Source: Sphingobacteriaceae bacterium (GTDB taxonomy: Bacteria > Bacteroidota > Bacteroidia > B-17B0 > Aurantibacillaceae). Taken from it: a stretch of DNA of 64,000 nucleotides. The notes below the pieces were generated by a model. That model was not told the DNA's origin and did not search any database. It saw only the letters and a program-made list of their open reading frames with translations. Made by a program: the position numbers and the translations under genes. Positions within the stretch are counted from its first letter, which is position 1, and each line of letters begins with the position of its first letter. The stretch spans positions 3,286,001-3,350,000 of the forward strand of contig NVQB01000001.1 in the NCBI GenBank assembly GCA_002319075.1, written 5' to 3'. This document shows positions 61,161 through 64,000 of the stretch, one piece after another.

Positions 61161-61184
61161 TGACCTAAAAATACACTAACATCC

Positions 61185-62384
61185 ATGCCTTCTATTTCAA
61201 ATAAAGCCACAACAATGCCGGCTTCTCCAATCCGTAAACTTGTTCCTTTCGCAGAAACTGCAAAGAAAAAGGGAACTAAAATTTATCACTTAAATATTGG
61301 TCAGCCTGACATTGAAACGCCTGCTTCCTTTTTAGACGCGGTGAAAAATGCAGACATGAAAATAGTGGAGTACAGTCACAGTGCCGGCAATGAAAGTTAC
61401 CGTAAAAAATTGTGTGGCTACTACAAAGAATATAATATTAACATTGATCAGAACGATGTGATCATTACCTGCGGAGGTAGCGAAGCTATTGAAATTGCTT
61501 TGTTAACCTGTTTTAATCCCGGTGATGAAATCATTATCCCTGAGCCTTTTTACGCTAACTATAATGGGTTTAGTAAGGCTGCTGACGTGGTTGTTAAACC
61601 GATCCGTAGTTTTATTGATACTGGTTTCGCTCTTCCTCCCATTGCAGAGTTTGAGAAACAAATCACTTCTAAAACAAAAGGAATTATGATTTGTAACCCG
61701 GGAAATCCGACGGGTTATTTGTATACAAAGGCGGAACTGGAAGCGCTGCGTGATCTTGTAAAAAAACACGATCTGTTTTTATTAAGTGATGAGGTTTACC
61801 GTGAATTCTGTTACGATGGAAAAGAATACGTTAGCGTGATGCACCTGGAGGGAATTGAAGAGAACGTTATCCTTTTAGACTCTATCAGTAAACGTTACAG
61901 TGCTTGTGGCGCACGCATTGGAGCTATGATCAGCAAGAACAAGGAAATTATGTCTGCAGCTTTGAAATTTGCTCAGGCGCGCTTGAGCCCTCCAAGCTAC
62001 GGACAAATAGGAGCAGAGGCTGCGTTGGATACACCTAAATCTTATTTTGCGGAAGTGAAAAAGGAATATGTAGCGCGTCGTGATTTTGTTATTGAATCAT
62101 TAAATAAAATGAATGGCGTTTTTTGTCCTAAGCCGAGTGGTGCTTTTTATTGTATAGCCAAATTGCCGATTGACAATGCCGATAAATTTTGTCAATGGTT
62201 ACTGGAAGATTTTAATTACCAGTCTCAAACTGTCATGCTAGCTCCTGCAACGGGTTTTTATTCTACTCCGGGTGCTGGTTCCGATGAGGTAAGAATTGCA
62301 TACGTTTTAAAAATAGAGGATCTTAAAGGTGCAATGACTTGTTTGGAAGAGGCTCTGAAAATTTATCCTGGCAAAACAAATTAA
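61185..62384 (+). CDS. class I/II PLP-dependent aminotransferase
   Basis: 399 aa. Start of the fold LNIGQPDIETP (39-49), Asn-Pro-x-Asn-Pro-T (ICNPGNPTGYL), the Asp of LSDEVYREF, PLP-Schiff-base Lys236 in LDSISKRYSACGARIG, and the substrate Arg near the C-terminus (EVRIAYVL). The type is AspC/AlaT-like aspartate or aromatic aminotransferase; the exact amino acid cannot be fixed. It is followed after one base by the lipoprotein gene. Confidence 0.92.
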   Translation: MPSISNKATTMPASPIRKLVPFAETAKKKGTKIYHLNIGQPDIETPASFLDAVKNADMKIVEYSHSAGNESYRKKLCGYYKEYNINIDQNDVIITCGGSEAIEIALLTCFNPGDEIIIPEPFYANYNGFSKAADVVVKPIRSFIDTGFALPPIAEFEKQITSKTKGIMICNPGNPTGYLYTKAELEALRDLVKKHDLFLLSDEVYREFCYDGKEYVSVMHLEGIEENVILLDSISKRYSACGARIGAMISKNKEIMSAALKFAQARLSPPSYGQIGAEAALDTPKSYFAEVKKEYVARRDFVIESLNKMNGVFCPKPSGAFYCIAKLPIDNADKFCQWLLEDFNYQSQTVMLAPATGFYSTPGAGSDEVRIAYVLKIEDLKGAMTCLEEALKIYPGKTN

Positions 62385-62385
62385 A

Positions 62386-63036
62386 ATGGATTTTTTTAAA
62401 AGCACGCTTCTTGGTTTTGCGATTTGTATTCTCATCTCTTCTTGCGGAAATGAAAACGACGCAGATACGGAAATAAAAAAACAAGAGGTTCCGGTAGTCG
62501 AAAAAAAAATCACGGATACTACTTCCTTCGCCAATAATGTAACGGAGTTTGATCTTGCTAATGGACCGGTAGGAGTTTACCATGTGCCGGAGATGCTGGT
62601 ATTAAGTATAACAGATTCAGCACAGACCGGGCAGGTATCGGCGGTGCTTCAGCGAAACTTCGCGACTCTTGAAGAGGAGATGGTTGCTGTAGGCGCCGAA
62701 GTGAACGGTCCAATAGGCATGATCACCTACAACAATAGTCTTAAAAATTTTAAATTCGAAAGCACGCTTTTTATTAAACGTATTCCAACTGTTCAACCTA
62801 AGCGTTGCAACATAGTGGTGCTCGAAGCTTCACAAATGCTGGTTTATAATTTTTACGGGCCGTACAGCAATCTATTTGCTGCTTATGATAAAATTAAGAA
62901 GTACTGTGAGAAAAATGATTTAATTGAAAGCGGACCTATGCGTGAATTTTATATCACCGATCCTGAAAAGGAAAAAGATCCCGCAAAATGGTTAACGCGT
63001 ATCATGCTTCCGGTTATCTCTATGCGCAAAAAGTAG
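62386..63036 (+). CDS. lipoprotein with GyrI-like/SOUL-like domain
   Basis: 216 aa. Lipoprotein signal with lipobox SSC (acylated Cys near residue 21), linker, then a GyrI-like (AraC effector-binding-like) alpha/beta domain from about 65 to 205: EMLVLSITDSAQTGQVSAV, GPIGMITYNN, QMLVYNFYGPYSNLFAAY, GPMREFYITDPEKEKDPAKW. The domain binds small ligands in relatives. The start overlaps the previous gene spacing (one base), so it is in the same operon as the aminotransferase. Confidence 0.8.
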   Translation: MDFFKSTLLGFAICILISSCGNENDADTEIKKQEVPVVEKKITDTTSFANNVTEFDLANGPVGVYHVPEMLVLSITDSAQTGQVSAVLQRNFATLEEEMVAVGAEVNGPIGMITYNNSLKNFKFESTLFIKRIPTVQPKRCNIVVLEASQMLVYNFYGPYSNLFAAYDKIKKYCEKNDLIESGPMREFYITDPEKEKDPAKWLTRIMLPVISMRKK

Positions 63037-63089
63037 TGCTAAAGCTTTTTTAACCTTGTTCTAAATTTAATTTTTCGCAATTTTATTAG

Positions 63090-63815
63090 GTGAAAAATTA
63101 TTTAGCAAAACAAATTTACAGTACGCTTTTCTATCCTTTGCTGTTTGTTATTTTCATCTGGATTGTTTTCTGGATGCAAAATACACTACAGTATAATTTT
63201 ACGAATTTAGGTGTGCTTCCCCGCAATAAAATGGGTCTCCCGGGAATCGTGACTTCCGTTTTTATTCACGGCAATTTAAGTCACATCGTTTCAAATACAC
63301 TTCCCTTATTGGTTTTGGGAATGATGTTGTTTTACTTCTATAAAAAAATAGCAAAGCCTGTTTTTTTATGGATCTGGCTCATTAGCGGAATATGGCTCTG
63401 GTTGGGTGGCAGGAACACTATTAATTATCCGACTTACCATATTGGTGCAAGCACTTTAGTGTATGGCCTTGCCGGATTTTTATTTTTTAGCGGAGTATTC
63501 AGGAGGCACTTACGTTTGATGGTTGTTTCTGCACTCGTTGTATTTTTATATGGGGGAATTGTTTGGGGTATTTTTCCAATAAAAGAGGAAATTAGTTGGG
63601 AAGGTCATCTTTTTGGAATGATTGCCGGAATTCTTGTAGCATTTAATTATAGAAAAGAGGGCCCTCAAAAAAGAGTGCACCAATGGAACGAAGAGGAAGA
63701 CGACGCAACGGATTTGCCATGGCAGGAGGTGCAAGCGCCACCTTTAATTGCTCCGGAGTCTAAAGATGAAATAACCATTACCTACATCTATAAAGAAAAA
63801 GACAAAGAGACATAA
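63090..63815 (+). CDS. rhomboid family intramembrane serine protease
   Basis: 241 aa, GTG start. Six hydrophobic helices; HGNLSHIVSN near 65-74 is the H-x-x-x-H/N loop region, Ser121 lies in HIGASTLVYGLAG (the usual G-x-S-G is G-A-S-T here) and His173 in WEGHLFGMIAG. The Ser-His dyad is intact, so the protein should be active in cutting membrane-anchored substrates. The C-terminal 45 residues are acidic and cytoplasmic. No ATG competes as a start. Confidence 0.88.
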   Translation: MKNYLAKQIYSTLFYPLLFVIFIWIVFWMQNTLQYNFTNLGVLPRNKMGLPGIVTSVFIHGNLSHIVSNTLPLLVLGMMLFYFYKKIAKPVFLWIWLISGIWLWLGGRNTINYPTYHIGASTLVYGLAGFLFFSGVFRRHLRLMVVSALVVFLYGGIVWGIFPIKEEISWEGHLFGMIAGILVAFNYRKEGPQKRVHQWNEEEDDATDLPWQEVQAPPLIAPESKDEITITYIYKEKDKET

Positions 63816-63850
63816 TATTTAGTATCTTAGATAGAACCAAAGAGTCTGAG

Positions 63851-64000
63851 ATGTTTTATCGCTTCATTTTTGTTTTAGGTCTTGTAGTTCCTTTTTTGGG
63901 GATGACTCAGACTCAAAATAAAAAGCGTTATATAAATATGGGTTTCCATCGGACGAATTCTGCCGGGCTATTAGAATGTTATAAGTTTGAGGATGGTGGT
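63851..64000 (+). CDS. start of a secreted protein (cut by the window edge)
   Basis: 50 codons are visible: a signal peptide MFYRFIFVLGLVVPFLGM then TQTQNKKRYINMGFHRTNS. The frame is open to the edge. Too little is seen to name a family. Confidence 0.55.
   Translation, partial: MFYRFIFVLGLVVPFLGMTQTQNKKRYINMGFHRTNSAGLLECYKFEDGG

Larger units (their letters stand above)
60841..61184. other. gap of 344 bases, largely a MITE-like repeat
   Basis: Most of it is the element at 60859-61121. The rest is the -7 box and short leader of the aminotransferase. No gene is supported. Confidence 0.6.

Noticed and set aside
1-64000. CRISPR arrays, tRNA, rRNA, insertion sequences, integrase sites
   Set aside because: I looked for regularly spaced repeats, cloverleaf-like segments, transposase motifs and long perfect terminal repeats and found none beyond the MITE-like element.

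Overview
The window is a chromosomal segment of a Bacteroidota bacterium, probably a free-living Sphingobacteriales-, Chitinophagales- or Flavobacteriales-like lineage. The evidence is the set of long secreted proteins with type IX secretion (T9SS) C-terminal sorting domains (four of type A, one gliding-motility/type B), Bacteroidota-restricted families (DUF4476, DUF4199, DUF5723-like, PorT-like barrels), LytS/LytTR signalling, AT-rich DNA with few Shine-Dalgarno sequences, and several -7 boxes of the Bacteroidota type (TAnnTTTG). I see no rRNA, tRNA, CRISPR array, insertion sequence or prophage.

Layout. 1-642: end of a BrkB/YihY membrane protein. 669-4046: a leftward operon of a CHASE3 histidine kinase, a response regulator and a REC-PAS-kinase hybrid. 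4187-9833: a rightward stress and DNA-repair cluster with a YciE-like ferritin-fold protein, an FAD oxidoreductase, an SDR (with a likely N-terminal frameshift), topoisomerase IB, Ku and a stand-alone LigD polymerase. 9905-13619: a JmjC/cupin protein, a small lipoprotein, a PA2169-like protein, then a rightward YtxH/holin-like/hypothetical set. 13714-15534: a response regulator and a sigma-54 (NtrC-type) activator. 15644-16994: a T9SS protein and an unlisted 56-aa DUF1328 gene. 17177-28268: two very large soluble multi-PAS kinases, each preceded by an Rcp1-like response regulator, flanking a 760-aa T9SS beta-repeat protein and a small exported protein. 28482-31579: a hydrolase, a PorT-like barrel, an Lmo0937-like mini-protein, and a duplicated pair of small exported proteins with duplicated promoters. 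31628-36806: PBP2 and a 1063-aa T9SS protein. 36974-44312: a possible CHAD protein, a LytTR regulator, a propeller LytS kinase, a gliding-motility C-terminal protein and an outer-membrane protein. 44309-48141: DUF4199, Rho, DUF1761, DUF4476. 48440-51424: a 994-aa paralogue of the 1063-aa T9SS protein. 51505-52719: two XRE regulators with the remnant of a third between them. 52947-58756: an unrecognised secreted protein, a carboxypeptidase-regulatory-domain protein behind a (CA)9 tract, a small basic protein, a Crp/Fnr regulator and GDP-mannose pyrophosphorylase. 58942-64000: a DEAD-box helicase with a structured leader and RGG tail, a MITE-like repeat, an aminotransferase, a GyrI-like lipoprotein, a rhomboid protease and the start of one more secreted protein.

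How it fits together. The region is rich in signal transduction and in stress and cell-envelope functions. The most interesting pattern I see is a family of TGGCA-containing, -24/-12-like elements (16 nt) upstream of many of the small stress and envelope genes (YciE-like, PA2169-like, YtxH, DUF1328, the hydrolase, the PorT-like barrel, DUF4476, two exported proteins), with a sigma-54 activator gene in the middle. This suggests a local sigma-54 stress regulon. It is an inference from sequence patterns and needs a motif search and transcription-start data.
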